From Castor canadensis (Eukaryota > Chordata > Mammalia > Rodentia > Castoridae): a stretch of 64,000 nucleotides of DNA. Both the position numbers and the translations under genes were made by a program. The DNA is taken from positions 123,717,308 to 123,781,307 of the forward strand of contig NC_133397.1 in NCBI RefSeq assembly GCF_047511655.1, given 5' to 3'. Every line of letters begins with the position of its first letter. The stretch's first letter is position 1. The notes below the pieces were generated by a model, which saw only the letters and a list, made by a program, of their open reading frames with translations, searched no databases and was not told where the DNA came from. Shown in pieces: positions 1 through 11,454 of the stretch.

Positions 1-203
1 TTTTATCTGTGATGTTTTTTAGAAGTATTTCAGGTGTTTTACTATTGCTCTGCTATTATTAAAATCTTTTATATTGAAAGCTCTTGTTTCTCCACATTTC
101 TGTCCAGTTTTCTAGCTATTAAAATATTTACTTCTTTAATCCAGCTGAATTTTACCTTGATTTATGGATGCTAATTTCCTTCCCCTGGAAGGAAAATACA
201 TGT
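1..203. other. AT-rich sequence, no feature recognised
   Basis: I see no gene, RNA or recognisable repeat here. The sequence is AT-rich and may be further old L1 material continuing beyond the window edge. Confidence 0.3.
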
Positions 204-492
204 ATTTGGTGGTACTGGGGTTTGAACTCAAGGCACTTGCTCTACACTTGTGCCATGCCCCAGCCCTTTTTGGTTTGTTTATTTTAGCATAGGGTCTTGA
301 GTTTGTGCCCAGGCTGGCCTGGACTGTGATCCTATTTATGCTCCCCCTCCAGCTGAGGTGACAGGTATGCACAGCCACTCCCAGCTTTTGATTGGTTGAA
401 ACTTTTTGTCTGGCCTGGTCTCCAACTGTGATCCACCTGATCTCTACCTCTGGAGTGGTTAGAATTACAGGTGTGAGTCACTGTGCTGACCT
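204..492 (-). mobile_element. Three-part SINE: ID-like tail plus two B1-like units
   Basis: Read on the plus strand it starts with the reverse of an ID-like unit (tggtactggggtttgaactc), followed by two B1-like units. Each B1-like unit carries the cues caggctgg(cc)tg near its start and ga(a)ttacaggtgtgag or a worn form of it near its end. Its length of about 290 bp fits a B1-B1-ID arrangement rather than the shorter B1-ID form elsewhere in this window. The ID part is worn, so it is an older copy. Confidence 0.7.
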
Positions 493-494
493 CC

Positions 495-830
495 CTGACT
501 TATTTTTAATAGGTACATTTTCTTCCATCACACAGTATTTATTCAGCTAATCCTTATTTTTGGACATTGAGTTTGTACTATAAGAAATGACTTAGTTATG
601 TTATGGACATCTTAGGTGTCTGTTTCTGTTTGTAGCTTTTATTTTTCTTTAATATAAGTTTCTTATAATGAAATTTTAGGTCAAAGGGTGAAACAGCTTT
701 ACAGTTTTCTCATACCAGTTGCTAAATTGTCTGTAATTTGTTTATTTTAGCAATTTCAGGCTTTTACCAGCCGCAAGTGAGAATGGTCCCTGAGAGTGAA
801 TTAAACTTAAAACAAATTTGGAGGTATGTG
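495..830 (-). mobile_element. Old L1 remnant (L1M-like)
   Basis: The phrases around 575-610 (ttggacattgagtttgtact), 680-735 (ggtcaaagggtgaaacagc, then gctaaattgtct) and 765-795 (ttaccagc..gtgagaatggtccc) follow the antisense order of the C-terminal/3' part of an old mammalian L1. Divergence is high. The exon-like stretch at 751-823 falls inside this remnant. Confidence 0.45.
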
Positions 831-1282
831 ATGACATTTTTTTCTACTCAAATGGCACATCCAGGAATGGTGTGGCTTGGGGTCACGTATTCTGTGTCAC
901 TTAGCGAAGTGTCAGGATATGAATCCGGCATATTTCCCTGGTAGGTACAAAAGTATAAAAATTTCTTCTTGTAAATCTGGCACATTTACTCATCAGAATT
1001 ATTTGGAGGTTTGAATTCCTTCTTAAATTTTGTAGCTATAGGAAGTGGGATCTGTTCAAATTACGTTTTCTGACTAATTGTTCAGTAGTTTTCCCCCAAA
1101 CTATTGAATTTTGTGTGCTCATTGTATATGTGGCTGTCAGGTCTTCAGATAGATTCTTACCCCTAGCATTGGAGGGTTGAGGCTGAGGCTTAGCGAGTTT
1201 GGTAACCTTCTTGAGTCGTGCGTTTGGTCCAGATGTGGGTCTTGTGGTGAACTTAACTGTCTAAATCTCCAAGGTGATGCTT

Positions 1283-1298
1283 TGTGTGTGTGTGTGTG
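1283..1298. repeat. Short (GT)n tract
   Basis: About eight GT units directly abut the antisense 3' end of the next SINE, so the tract probably grew from the SINE tail. Confidence 0.8.
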
Positions 1299-1614
1299 GT
1301 ACTGAGGTTTGAACGCAGGCCCCTGTATTTGCTAGGCAGGTACTCTACCAACTGAGACACACCCCAGCCCTTTGGCTCTGATTACTTTTCAGATAGGGTC
1401 TTGGATTTGTGCCTGGGCCAGTCTGGACTGTGATTCTCTGATTATTGCTTCCTGAGTAGATGGGATGACAAAGATGGACCACCATGCCCAGATTTTTATT
1501 GGTTGACATGGGGTCTCACTAACTTTTTGTACCAGATGACCTTGAGCTGCAATCTTTCTGATCTCTACCTCCAGAGTGGCTGAGATTACAGGTGGGAGCC
1601 ACCATGCCCAGTTT
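1297..1614 (-). mobile_element. Three-part SINE (B1-B1-ID), antisense
   Basis: The ID-like tail is read as ggtactgaggtttgaac with tgctaggcaggtactctacc. Two B1-like segments follow: one near 1393-1495 ending in 'ccaccatgccca', the other near 1500-1612 ending in 'gagattacaggtgggagcc'. The repeated 'accatgccca' ending shows that there are two B1-like units in tandem. Confidence 0.8.
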
Positions 1615-2782
1615 CAGTGATGCTTTTTAGATCAACTCTTGTTGCTCACCAAATATGTCAGGAGAAATACACTTCTCTGTTCTAACAACAGTCCTGTTCA
1701 TCCGTCAGCACCAGTTTTAACAGTGACATTGAATGAGTCTGTGATATGAGGAATGATCCAAATCCAGACAATGAAGATACCTAGCTCCCGTGCCAGAGTC
1801 CTGATGGTTGAAAGGAAATGAAAGGAAGCTGGATTGTGGTGCCTCACATCAGAACTCCTAACCCAGAGGGCTGCTCTCAGATGGACTGGGGTCGGGGTCC
1901 CCTGACCCTGGAGATTTTCCAGGAGAAGCTGCAGCACAAAGCAATGGGGATGGGAATGCAGATAGAGAAATTGCTAAGTTTTCTCTGGGTCCCCAATTAT
2001 GTCTGCATCTAGCTTTGGGGTATCCCAGCTCTTAAGTCAGCAGTGGGAATTGGGCATGGCTATTGAAAAGCACAAGTTTTCTGAACCTCATTTCATTCTG
2101 CAATTTTTATCTTCTTTCTGAACCTTACAATAAATTCTAACAGGTTTCTAAATAGAATGTAGTTTATGTTTGAATCTTTTATGTTGTCTATCCTTTCTTG
2201 TTTATTCTAATGAATAGTGCAAAACAAGGATGACCAGCAAACACATGATCCACCCCCGGATTCTTAAGGGGTGATGGTGAAACTGGCTGGATCTTCAGTG
2301 AAAAAAAAAAAATCCAGTAGCGAGCCAGACACTCTTTAGCCTTCTGCCCTTTCTCAGCTTGACTATACTTGTCCATCCATCCATCCATCCATCCAGTCAT
2401 CTGTTCATTCACTCACAGGATCTTTTTGGTGCCTCAGCTAGTGATGAGCTCATTGTTGGGGGAACTGTGAATGATGCAAATATGTCTTGGCCTCAGGAAA
2501 GCCTGGCATAAGAGAAGAGACTGCATGATGGAAGTGGGGAGGAGGTAACAAAGGCTTGAAATATTAGATGCTTGAAAAGTGACTTTGATTCCGTCACAAC
2601 CCTCTTAAACCAATCACAAATGCTTCCAAGATGGTGTCACACCTGTTCTCATCCACTTCTATTCCTGGCAGACTTAGAAAGGCAAGAGGAGACTTCAGTG
2701 CATGGAGAACTGAATTAGTTACAAACTGTGGATGAACAAAGAAGAACCTCCTTCAAACTCCATCCACAAGAGTGAACAACAG
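1615..2782. other. Unique-looking sequence, no gene supported
   Basis: Open frames are short (under 80 codons) and overlap on both strands without codon-like pattern or splice context. Apart from a tetranucleotide microsatellite at 2372-2395 and an A-run near 2300, I recognise nothing. Confidence 0.4.
2372..2395. repeat. (CCAT)n microsatellite
   Basis: About six perfect 'ccat' units. Confidence 0.9.
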
Positions 2783-3001
2783 GGCCAGGTGTGGTGGTTC
2801 AGGCCTGTAGTCCCAGCCATGCAGGAGGTGGAGGTAGGAGGATCTCGGTCAGAGACCCTATTTGAAAAACAAGCTAAAAGCAAAAAGAACTGGAGGTGTG
2901 GCTAGAGCCTTGCCTAGCATGCACAAGACCCTGAGTTCAATCCCCAGTACTGTACAAAACAAAACAAAATAAAACAAAACAACACAAAACAAAACAAAAC
3001 A
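2783..3001 (+). mobile_element. B1-ID dimeric SINE with (CAAAA)n tail
   Basis: The head at 2783-2870 is B1-like (ggccaggtgtggtggttcag, then tgtagtcccagc). The ID-like unit follows at 2890-2953 (actggaggtgtggctagag, then cctgagttcaatccccagta). The tail 2954-3001 is a (caaaa)n run. This is a clear sense-orientation example of the dimer. Confidence 0.88.
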
Positions 3002-3247
3002 CAATCAGAGGAAGTGCCGAATGGGGGTGAGGGTTGTAGTTTTGACCTTTATGAGAATTTATGGTGTTGTGATTTAGAGAACCTGTCAAACAGAAGAACA
3101 GATTCAGATTCCAGTCTTTAATTAATCCTTTAACTTTTTCTGGCCTCACATTTTCCACCTATAAAATGGAGATGGTACCACCTGCTTTTGAAAGTACTCA
3201 TAAGCTTTTTGAGCAAGTGACATCATGGGAGTGAAAGTTTTTTCTTT

Positions 3248-3466
3248 TTTCTTTTGGTGGCATTAGGGTTTGAACTCAGGGCCTCAACACTTGCTAGGCA
3301 GGTGCTCTTACCGCTTGAACCACTTCACCAGCCCTCTTTTGTGATGGGTGTTTTTGAGATAGGGTCTTGTGAACTATTTGTCCAGACTGTCTTCAAACCA
3401 TGATCCTCCTGATCTCTACCTCCTCAATAGCCAGGATTACAGGCATGAGCCACCAGTGCCCGGCCA
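3248..3466 (-). mobile_element. B1-ID dimeric SINE, antisense
   Basis: It begins with the antisense ID tail (ggtttgaactcagggcctca and tgctaggcaggtgctctta) and ends with the B1 start read backward (gccaccagtgcccggcc). The sequence is well preserved, which suggests a relatively young copy. Confidence 0.88.
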
Positions 3467-4529
3467 GTTTTTATTGTTTTAAGCCTAAATATAGCTACAT
3501 AAGAATAAGTGCTGATCACTGTTAGTAAGCTCTGAGTTGTTTCCCTGTCTTTAGTGGCTTGACCCAATCCTATCAGTCCATAGGATTCCGCTCCTTTCCT
3601 GATTGTTTAGGAAAGGATACATCCCACGCAGTTCTGAGTGAGGGACTCAGAACTAAGGTAGTAAGTATTCACAGAGTCTCTTCCCCCAAATAATTTAAAA
3701 TATTCTTATTTTTATCTTAGAGAGGCTAGAAGGCTTGAGACAGGAGATTCAGAAAAGGAAGTCTATTTCCATTAGTTTTAGCACTGACCTGAGCTGTGTT
3801 TGTTGAGTCTGAAGCTAGACTTAGGTGCTCAGACTCATTGCTTTCATTGCACTTTTCTAGAGAAACAGTTTTCTCTTGACTGTCCAGTAATTGTCATAAA
3901 GTTCCCAGGGGTCCTCGTCAGGACAGCTAGCTAAGTAACACTATCATCCTGTAGCACACTGGGAAAACCTTCCCCCGTTATCAAAAGCAGCTTCCTTAAT
4001 GACCTCCCCAAATTATTGTACGGTATCACGTGACCCCTTCATGGGTGGACTGTTGTGTTTGGCAGAGAAATGTGACATAGTACACTTGTTCAAAGAAAGC
4101 CTTCCTTCTCTGGAGGAAACGTGTAACCTTGGTGCAACGTGAGAAAAACTGTGTATAGGCTTTGTTGTTGGACCATTTTGGCACAGAGCTGCTTGACTTA
4201 GATCTTCACGTATGTTCATGTGAACACCTCTGGATGCTCAGGACAAATTGGAAGTTGCTCTTGTGACCATCTTGACTATGAGACACGCTGCTGAACAATG
4301 GCACATTACGTATTCTTTTAGCCACAGTGCTTTAGGAAGTCCTTAGGACTCTAATAAGACCATGGTCAGATGGGATATATTGGTTAAGATCCAGGCCGGC
4401 TTGCTCTGGTTGTCTAGTTTTCATTCTTTCATTTGTGCAGGTAGAATGAACAGGGAGAAATGGATTCATGACATCACAGGGGCCCAGCTCTTAGTGTAAT
4501 GTTTTGGTACCACCATCTTGAAATTTTGA
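3467..4529. other. Unique-looking sequence, no gene supported
   Basis: No recognisable repeat or coding exon. Open frames are short and uninformative. Confidence 0.35.
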
Positions 4530-4627
4530 ACACTTTTTTTCTCTTTTTGATGGTACTGGGGGCTGATCTCAGGGACTTGCACTTGGTAGGCAGGCGGTCT
4601 ACTACTTGAGCTGTGCCTCCAGCCCTT
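4530..4627 (-). mobile_element. ID-like SINE monomer, antisense
   Basis: A T-rich start (the antisense A tail) is followed by gatggtactgggggctgatc, 'ggtaggcaggcggtctac' and 'tgcctccagccctt'. No B1 head follows, so this is a lone ID-like unit. Confidence 0.8.
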
Positions 4628-4675
4628 GAATACTTATTGAAGGAGGCTTTCCTCATTTTCATTGTGTACTCACTG

Positions 4676-4760
4676 GAGGCCTGGCTCAGGTGGTACAGTG
4701 CTTGCCTAGCAAGTGCAAGGCTCTGAGTTCAAACCCCAGTGCTGCCAAAAGCAGAAGGCA
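4676..4760 (+). mobile_element. ID-like SINE monomer
   Basis: It reads ggaggcctggctcaggtggt, then gcctagcaagtgcaaggc and ctgagttcaaaccccagtgc. It lies about 50 bp from an opposite-strand ID copy at 4530-4627, so the two form a small inverted pair. Confidence 0.85.
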
Positions 4761-5938
4761 AACTGATAATCGTTGAGCACCAGCCCTACAAATTCCATAG
4801 CAGGTCCTGTCTTTGTCCCTAGCTGTTTTATTGTTGGTTAGAGGATCCCAAATATTGACAAAAAGAGAATGAGATGAGGTGGACAGGGAACGTGAGCTAA
4901 AGAAATAACTAGAACCCATCTGTGTTTATGTTACTGCTCTAATATGGGTTCTTGTATGGAGAGATTTCTGTTTTATGCAAAAAAATTCCTGCCTGTGAAA
5001 TTCCTGTATTTACAAGTGAAGATGCTATCTTCTGGAAGTGGAAATAGGGAGAGAATCCAGGGCAATGTGACAGCTTCTTACTGTCACATGAAATATCTTT
5101 TCTTCTTTTTTGCGTCATGAGCAGCATGGGCCTGCAAATTTGGCTCTGCTGGTGAAATTCCAATGCCAGGGATTTCTGGTGGCTCCTTTCCAAATGGAGG
5201 CAGCCCTGGGCAGGTGCTTCGGCTGTGATCCCTGTTCTTGTTTAGCATGTGACCAAGCTCATGTCCTCCTTGTTGGTACTCAGATGGCCCCTCTGGTGAA
5301 GCCCACCCTGGTCACAGTTACAACTGCGGCTCTCTCCCTTCTTCACTCCTCATCCTCCTGAGCCTATTTCACTTCTTTTCATTGGTGTGCAAAGGCTTGA
5401 CACATAGTAGGTGCTTACTAACCATTGTTGGGTGAAGGCATGAGAGAGTAAGCTGACAGATACATAGCTAACTCTTGAACTTAAGCCTTAGAATAAAAAT
5501 GGCAGCTACCCTGTGAGCGCCTATCTCTGATGGGTCTGTTCTCTGCAAATCAATCCTAGTGCTCACAAATAATCTGTACACACCGTCAAGCAGCACTGTT
5601 TTGGAAAGTCTAAGATGTCCAGCGGTTTTCCCTTTTGGGTATCCCCATGTTAAGATTGGTTTTTTCAATGTTCCCCTAGGGGTGGAGATAAGGCAAGGTG
5701 CTCCAGGTAGAGGAGGATGCCAAGAGTGCATGGGATGTAACTTATCCCAAGGGCATGGCTCTGTTTCCCAAGCACTCACTGGCCTCTGCACTGTCCTTCA
5801 GTGTGGGCCAAGTTCACTTTCAGAGAGGAACCCTGGAGGGATAGTTCGGTTTGTGATAAGTTCTCTCCTTTATCTTACTTTTCTCAAAAGTACTGGAGAC
5901 ATTGATATTGTCAGTTCCTGTAACATTAAAAATGAATT
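4761..5938. other. Unique-looking sequence with a possible MIR/L2 tail
   Basis: Overlapping open frames up to 170 codons exist around 5468-6071. The longest runs straight into a SINE and shows no protein-family features. A short piece at 5390-5440 (ttgacacatagtaggtgctt) resembles the 3' end shared by L2/MIR fossils. Nothing else is recognised. Confidence 0.35.
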
Positions 5939-6262
5939 TCAGCTAGGTGCAGTGGCTCACATCTGTAATCCCAGGTTTGAGGTTAGCCTGGGCAAAAAGT
6001 TAGTGAGACCTCCCCCACCATCAACCAATAAGCAAGGCATTGTGGTGCACGTCTATAATCCAGCTACTTAGGCGGTATAGGTAGAAAGATCAGTCTGAGG
6101 CTAGCTCAGACTATTCAAATAGTCTTTTGAATAGCTCAGCCTATTCAAAAATGACAAAAACAAAATGGGCTGGGGGCAGAGCTCAAGGGGTGCAAGGCTC
6201 TGAGTTTGAACCCCAAACCACCAAAAAAAAAAAAAAAAAAACCCAAAAAAACCAAAAACCCA
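5939..6262 (+). mobile_element. Three-part SINE (B1-B1-ID)
   Basis: Sense copy. The first B1-like unit starts near 5940 (gctaggtgcagtggctcac). A second B1-like phrase occurs near 6035-6100 (caaggcattgtggtgcacg, then 'taatccagctactta'). The ID-like part lies near 6168-6222 (gggctgggggcagagctcaa, ctctgagtttgaacccc) and is followed by a long A-rich tail. An inverted repeat at 6110-6135 sits between the second B1 and the ID. Confidence 0.75.
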
Positions 6263-6595
6263 AAACTGAATTTCAAATGACTAGCTCTCTCTTTGTATTA
6301 ACAAACTGGTTATTTGTCAAAATATGTACTAACTTGAAAATTGCCTCAAGAGACTTTTTAGGTAAGAAGCATGATATTTAATCACTTTGAAGTAGACCTG
6401 AGTTTGAATTATAGTTGAAAACTGAGCTCTTTGGCTAAGTTTGACCATTTAGCAAGAATCACTGCATTGATGAAGGTAGAACATGAAAGTCAGTCATTAA
6501 GCAGAGTGTATGTTTGGAGCACCAAACTGAAGTGAATTCTTTTAAATAATTGCTTCAGAGTACTTTCATAATTTTGCCTTCATTGTCCTCAAATG
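6263..6595. other. Unique-looking sequence
   Basis: AT-rich. No repeat, exon or RNA recognised. Confidence 0.35.
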
Positions 6596-6686
6596 TTTTT
6601 TGTTTTGGTGGTGCTGGGCTTTGAACTCAGGACCTTATGCTTGCTAAGGCAGGCACTCTGCCTCTTTAGCCACTCTGCCAGCCTGT
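6596..6686 (-). mobile_element. ID-like SINE monomer, antisense
   Basis: A T-rich start followed by tggtggtgctgggctttgaa, 'cttgctaaggcaggcactct' and 'cactctgccagcctg'. No B1 part is attached. Confidence 0.85.
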
Positions 6687-9600
6687 CCTTAAATGTTTGA
6701 AAAGACTTCAGACTAATCTAAAATTCAATTTACTGATCCGAGAAATGAATGACACCATTACAGTAATTTACTTTTCAATCTGAGAGCCTAAGTACCACTT
6801 TCTATCTACTTAATGCGTTTAAATTTTTTTTTTTAGAGGAAGGCTGTCACTTGGTTCTATCAAATTATAGGCTTGTATATTATTTCTTCAATTATTTGTA
6901 GTGGAAATAATGAGGTTTTTTGGCCCTTGAAAACAGATGGAATTAAAATACCAAAGTAAAGTTTATTTAATTTTACAGCCAGGAGTTGGAGGAACACATT
7001 TTAATAAGAAAAAATCAAATAGAGCTTATTGTGTGAAAGGTTTTTTTTCCTTCCAAAGTAAACTCTATGAGTTGCTGTGTCTTGCTACTTTGGTGAATTT
7101 CCTTCTGATTTTGCTCTTGAAGTACATGAAAATTACTTCAGTACAGGAAAACAGTTAAACGAGAAGACTGTCTCTGAGTTTTAGTGTTGGTCAGAGATTC
7201 TGAAGATTTTAATGTTTTTCAAAAATGAGACAATCCCTGCAAGTTCCCTTGGTTACCATGCATTTCCATTTTCTCAGGAAGAGAGAGAACAGTGAGGTGG
7301 CTTCCTGGGGAGGGTCAGGGTGGAGGGAGCTGGCGTTCCCCAGTGTCCAGGAGGAGAGTGGATGTGTTGTTTCCATGGACACACACTGCTCCATTTTCCC
7401 TCTAGGTGGTGACAAAAGTGACTGAGTTTTGTCTGGCGAGGTGGAGGGTAATGGAAATTTGTTCCTACAAATTCTTTCCATTTTCCCCTACAATCTTCAT
7501 ATAAGTATTACTTCTAAGCTATAATCACTTTGTGACCTTACTTTGAAGACTTGCTTAATTTTTTCTAATGGGATAGGTTTGGGTTAATGGAATAATCCAT
7601 AAAGCCAGTTTATTATTTTTAATAATAAAAAAGCATAGATCAGTATATTCAGGAAATCACCTACCCACTTGACTCTTTTTAAGGAATTATGACCCTATTT
7701 CTATTCCTAGTTGCATTTGGCCCCTTGCTGAAAATTTCTACCCTTCCTGAATAATATATCTTGGGACCAAGTGTTGCTTCAGTAAGAGATTGTAGGTCAC
7801 TAGAGGTAGACCAGGGTTTAAACTAGTCTGTGTCCTAATTCATAAGGAAAATACAGAAGAAGGGTTTTGTCTACCTGAGTATTTCATTGAGTATATGACT
7901 TCATTTAGTTGGTTAGGTGGCAGGAGCCTTAGGACAAATGGAGCCTGTGACCACACAACTCTCACGGTCTGGTGAAGTAACCTTTAGACAACAGCTGTGG
8001 TGTCAAAGGCCTTGCCAAAAACAACAGAGCAGAGAGGAGTTCCTGTCCCTTCAAACAGGACAGCTGAAATGGTGGCCAGGTTTAACAACAAAACAAAACA
8101 AACAATAGTCCAGGCCAAGCTTTTATGATGAGAAAAAAATAGAAAAATTAGAACTTTGACATTGAAAATGTCTTGTCTTTGAGAAAAGTGCCAACCCCAT
8201 CTGTGGACTCTGGATCCCTTACCACTGGGCAAGCACACATTTACCTGATTGAGTCCTTTCTGGGGAGAAATGAGACCATGTATCCATTTAATAAAACTCC
8301 TAAATTAGGATTAGCATTACTAGTTATGACACAAGAATTTAAAGAGCAAAGAAAAATTACCTCCTACCTACCCTGTTTCAGTATCTGTTTTTAAAAAACA
8401 CTTATTTCTTCCTGAAAGCTCATTTCAGTGGTAGAAAATATGAGAAACTGGGTGTTGATTTCAAAAAGGTATTTTTTCCTTAAACTTGAGAACAAAAGTC
8501 ACAGCTAATGATAAATGATCGTGTCACAGATTTCCAGGTTTTTGGCAAAAACGGTGCTTAATAAAATTAAAAAAAGCTGGATCACTTAAGAAAAGTAATT
8601 CATTTCTTACTTTGACTCTTTCCCCAAACAAACAAAAAATGTACTCATCTCCTTCCCAGTATTAAGGAAATATTTTCCAGACTCATAGCATGTACCGCGT
8701 TCCTCTATCAGGATCTTTTTAACTCTATGCCTGTGTTGGAAAGTGATCTCAGAATTAATCTGATACGCATTTTGCTACTTTTCTCTTGTTTAACACTTAG
8801 CTTCAGTATCCCAACCTTCATTTTAATGCTGCTAGACTTTCTGGAACATACCTAGTGTCAACCAAGAATAAAAAGTTTCAGGTCATTTGTTTTATTTCTT
8901 TTTCTCTCCCCCTTTAAAAACATTTCAACTTTTTGCTCTATTCATTGATTTAAAAAGTTTCTAAGCTGACGATCTGGTTTTTTTTTCATCTAATGTCTGT
9001 CAAAAAGAAATGTAAGAAAAAGCTGCCTTTGTAAGGTACACAGAAGGTGGAGGATTTAAGCACAGTGCTTTAAAAGCTGTTTAAAATGTAGGCACCGACT
9101 GCGGGAACCAGGACATTTGCCCTGCACTCAGCCAAGAGTCACAGAGGTTTCACCAGGGTTGAGAGAGGCAGGGAAGTGTCCCATGAAGGCTGACAGTGCC
9201 TTACAGTGGCTCAGCGACAAGGACAGCTAGCAGCCGGTGCCTTTCTTCTAAGCAACCACCTTAATGAGCTCAAACTGGAGGCAGACTTACTGTGATGGCC
9301 TGGAGTCTTCCCTTCACCAGCTCGGCTTCTTCCATTGTAGAAGTCAAGGACAGGAGGACGTTGAGGGAAGTCCAAAGCTACCATAAATCGAGCAGCCTCC
9401 TTGGAGAGAGATCAGGGGTGACAGCAGAGAAGCAGGGAGAAGTCTGCGTTAGCACAGGGAGAAAGGGAGAAATTCCTGAGTTGTCAGGAGCGTCTTTGAG
9501 CAGATGCATAGATCAGGCCAGACAGACACATGTAATAAGGGTGTGGGGGGAGGCAGAGGCCGAGGCTGCTGGCACAGTTGACTGACAAGTTTGAACGGCA

Positions 9601-10509
9601 GCGGCACAAGCCCTTTTCCTTCAGGAGCTGCCAGCTCTTTGTTGTAATGTGCACAGTTAGCAAGGCACATTTTCTTATTAACTGTTCCTTCCCCAAGTCA
9701 TTATTTCCCAGGAGTGGCACAGACAACCAGTGCTGAGTGTTTTAATCAGCACATGCTCCAGCCACACACAGCCAGCCCCCTACTTGTGGGTCTGTCTGTG
9801 TTTGTCTGAAGTTAGTTCACCCCACTCCTGCTCCAGAGTTGCCAAAGTAAGAGCCTCAGGTTGACAGGGCACAAGTGCCAAGCCCCTTGTTTGCCTTTCT
9901 CCCTCGGTGGCATCTATAGCTTCTTTAGATCCTCACATGGAGGTAGATTTGCATCAGGCTGGCCTCCCCTCCCACCTCCTCACCTCCAGCAGTTTGTTGC
10001 AACCTTAGACTTTTAGATCAAGGAGAATCAAAGGAGTTAAGGTGACAGTTTTAAAAGGTTGGCCCACTAGGGGTCAAGAGTGTCCCCTCAGTTGCTGCTT
10101 CACTTGGACTTCTGTGGAATGTGGCTTTTTCTTGGACCTCGTTCAGAAAAGACACTCTGGGCTTTCAGGAAAGCGTCCAGTTTGACCTCAGCAGTTATGC
10201 AAGAGAAAGAAGTGAGCCTCTGTGACTGCCAGCAGCCCTGCACTGGGTGACACTCCCATGCCCTGTGGAGAAGGCTGTGAAGCCCAGTGAAATTTGGAGG
10301 TTGAAGCCGAGACTGGGAAGCCTTGCAATTGACTTTTTCCCTACCAGTTCTTTAATTAAGTTTTGATGCGCTCAATCCTAATTGCCACCTGCTTCATTAT
10401 TACTGTTCAGATGCTATCAGGACCTTTGTGTCAACGTTCAGCTGAAGAGGTTAAAAGGACAAACCAAACATTGAACATGTGGTTTAATTTCCTTTGTGTT
10501 ATTTTATAT
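6687..10509. other. Long repeat-poor stretch, no gene supported
   Basis: This is one of the largest stretches in the window without a recognisable young transposon. Open frames are all under 100 codons and overlap on opposite strands. The part at 9050-10400 is less AT-rich than its surroundings. It would be the first place to look for conserved non-coding elements, but conservation cannot be judged from one sequence. Confidence 0.35.
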
Positions 10510-10740
10510 TAATAACTCTGATCGCTAATATTTGCCGAGCACACACTCTTAGACACATGCATTGTGTCTGCCTATTTATCTTAAAAGGTGCTGGCCAAAA
10601 GGTACTATTTCTCTTATTTTTAAAATGAGGCAACAGGTTCAGAGAGATAATTTGTTACATGGCAAAAAAGTAGCAGAGTGAGAATCAGAACCTCAGTTGT
10701 CTGACTTTGTAACAGCCATTCATCAAGGTTTGCCCAAGGT
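10510..10740 (-). mobile_element. MIR fossil SINE, antisense
   Basis: The order 'atatttgccgagcaca', 'aaaatgaggcaacaggttc', 'agagagataatttg', 'agcagagtgagaatcagaa' and 'gtctgacttt' matches the antisense MIR consensus from its 3' end toward its tRNA-like core. Divergence is high, as expected for a repeat that predates the mammalian radiation. Confidence 0.65.
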
Positions 10741-11454
10741 GAGATGCAGGCTGAAGGTTAAATCAGTCATCTAGCTCCCAAAATGCTTACAGCTGGGTAT
10801 AAAACCTTCAGGGTGAACCCTGTGTGAGTATCCTCTGGAGACAGGGCCCTCGTGGAATAAGATCTCCGCATATTGTCATTTGGGGCTCCCCCAACATGGA
10901 GGTCACATCCCTGAGTCAAGCAGCCTCAGAGGAAACCTAACTCTTCCAAGGGTCTGAAATTATACTTGAGAGTAGTTTACTTTATCTTTGTTCTTCCATC
11001 CTCAAAAGAGACAGTTAAAGAGATTACAGAATAGAATGGATGACACATGGACCAGGTTGATTACTGTGGGGTGGATATTTAAGCTAAAAAAGAAAAATTA
11101 AACCTTCAAAGCATTTTGATTTTGTTTATCTGCAGATCTTGGCTGAAATTAAAGAGAAGCAGTAGTGATAAATATCTCCATCAGAACCGCATATTCACTG
11201 CCCAAAACAAGTGGGCACTCATCCAATTATTCATCTGGATCTTTTTCTAAAATCAATTTATCTCTCAAATCTCATTTCTGCTATGGGAAAACCCGAGGGT
11301 TTTCTAGTGGAGGAAGGACTGTATAAAATGAGAGGATCAGGGAATTCTAAATCAGGGAATTTAGAAAGGACAGAGTTGTGCCAGCCAAATGGTGATAGCG
11401 TGTGTTTATTCATCTGTACAGTTGACAAGACAGTAGTTGCTAATACTTTAGAAG
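10741..11454. other. Unique-looking sequence
   Basis: No recognisable gene, RNA or repeat. Confidence 0.35.

Noticed and set aside
751-823. Exon-like stretch: good acceptor (tttattttag), one open frame of about 24 codons and a good donor (gag/gtatgt)
   Set aside because: The same stretch continues the antisense old-L1 wording that starts near 500 (ttaccagc..gtgagaatggtccc mirrors the L1 'ccaccagcaatg..gagagtgcc' zone), I know no protein family for the peptide, and no partner exon is visible.
2372-2395. CRISPR or satellite-like repeat array
   Set aside because: Only simple microsatellites and dispersed transposons are present; there are no spaced direct repeats, and the sequence is mammalian.
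5559-6071. 170-codon plus-strand open frame as a gene
   Set aside because: It overlaps another frame on the other strand, has no domain, and its 3' part is SINE sequence.
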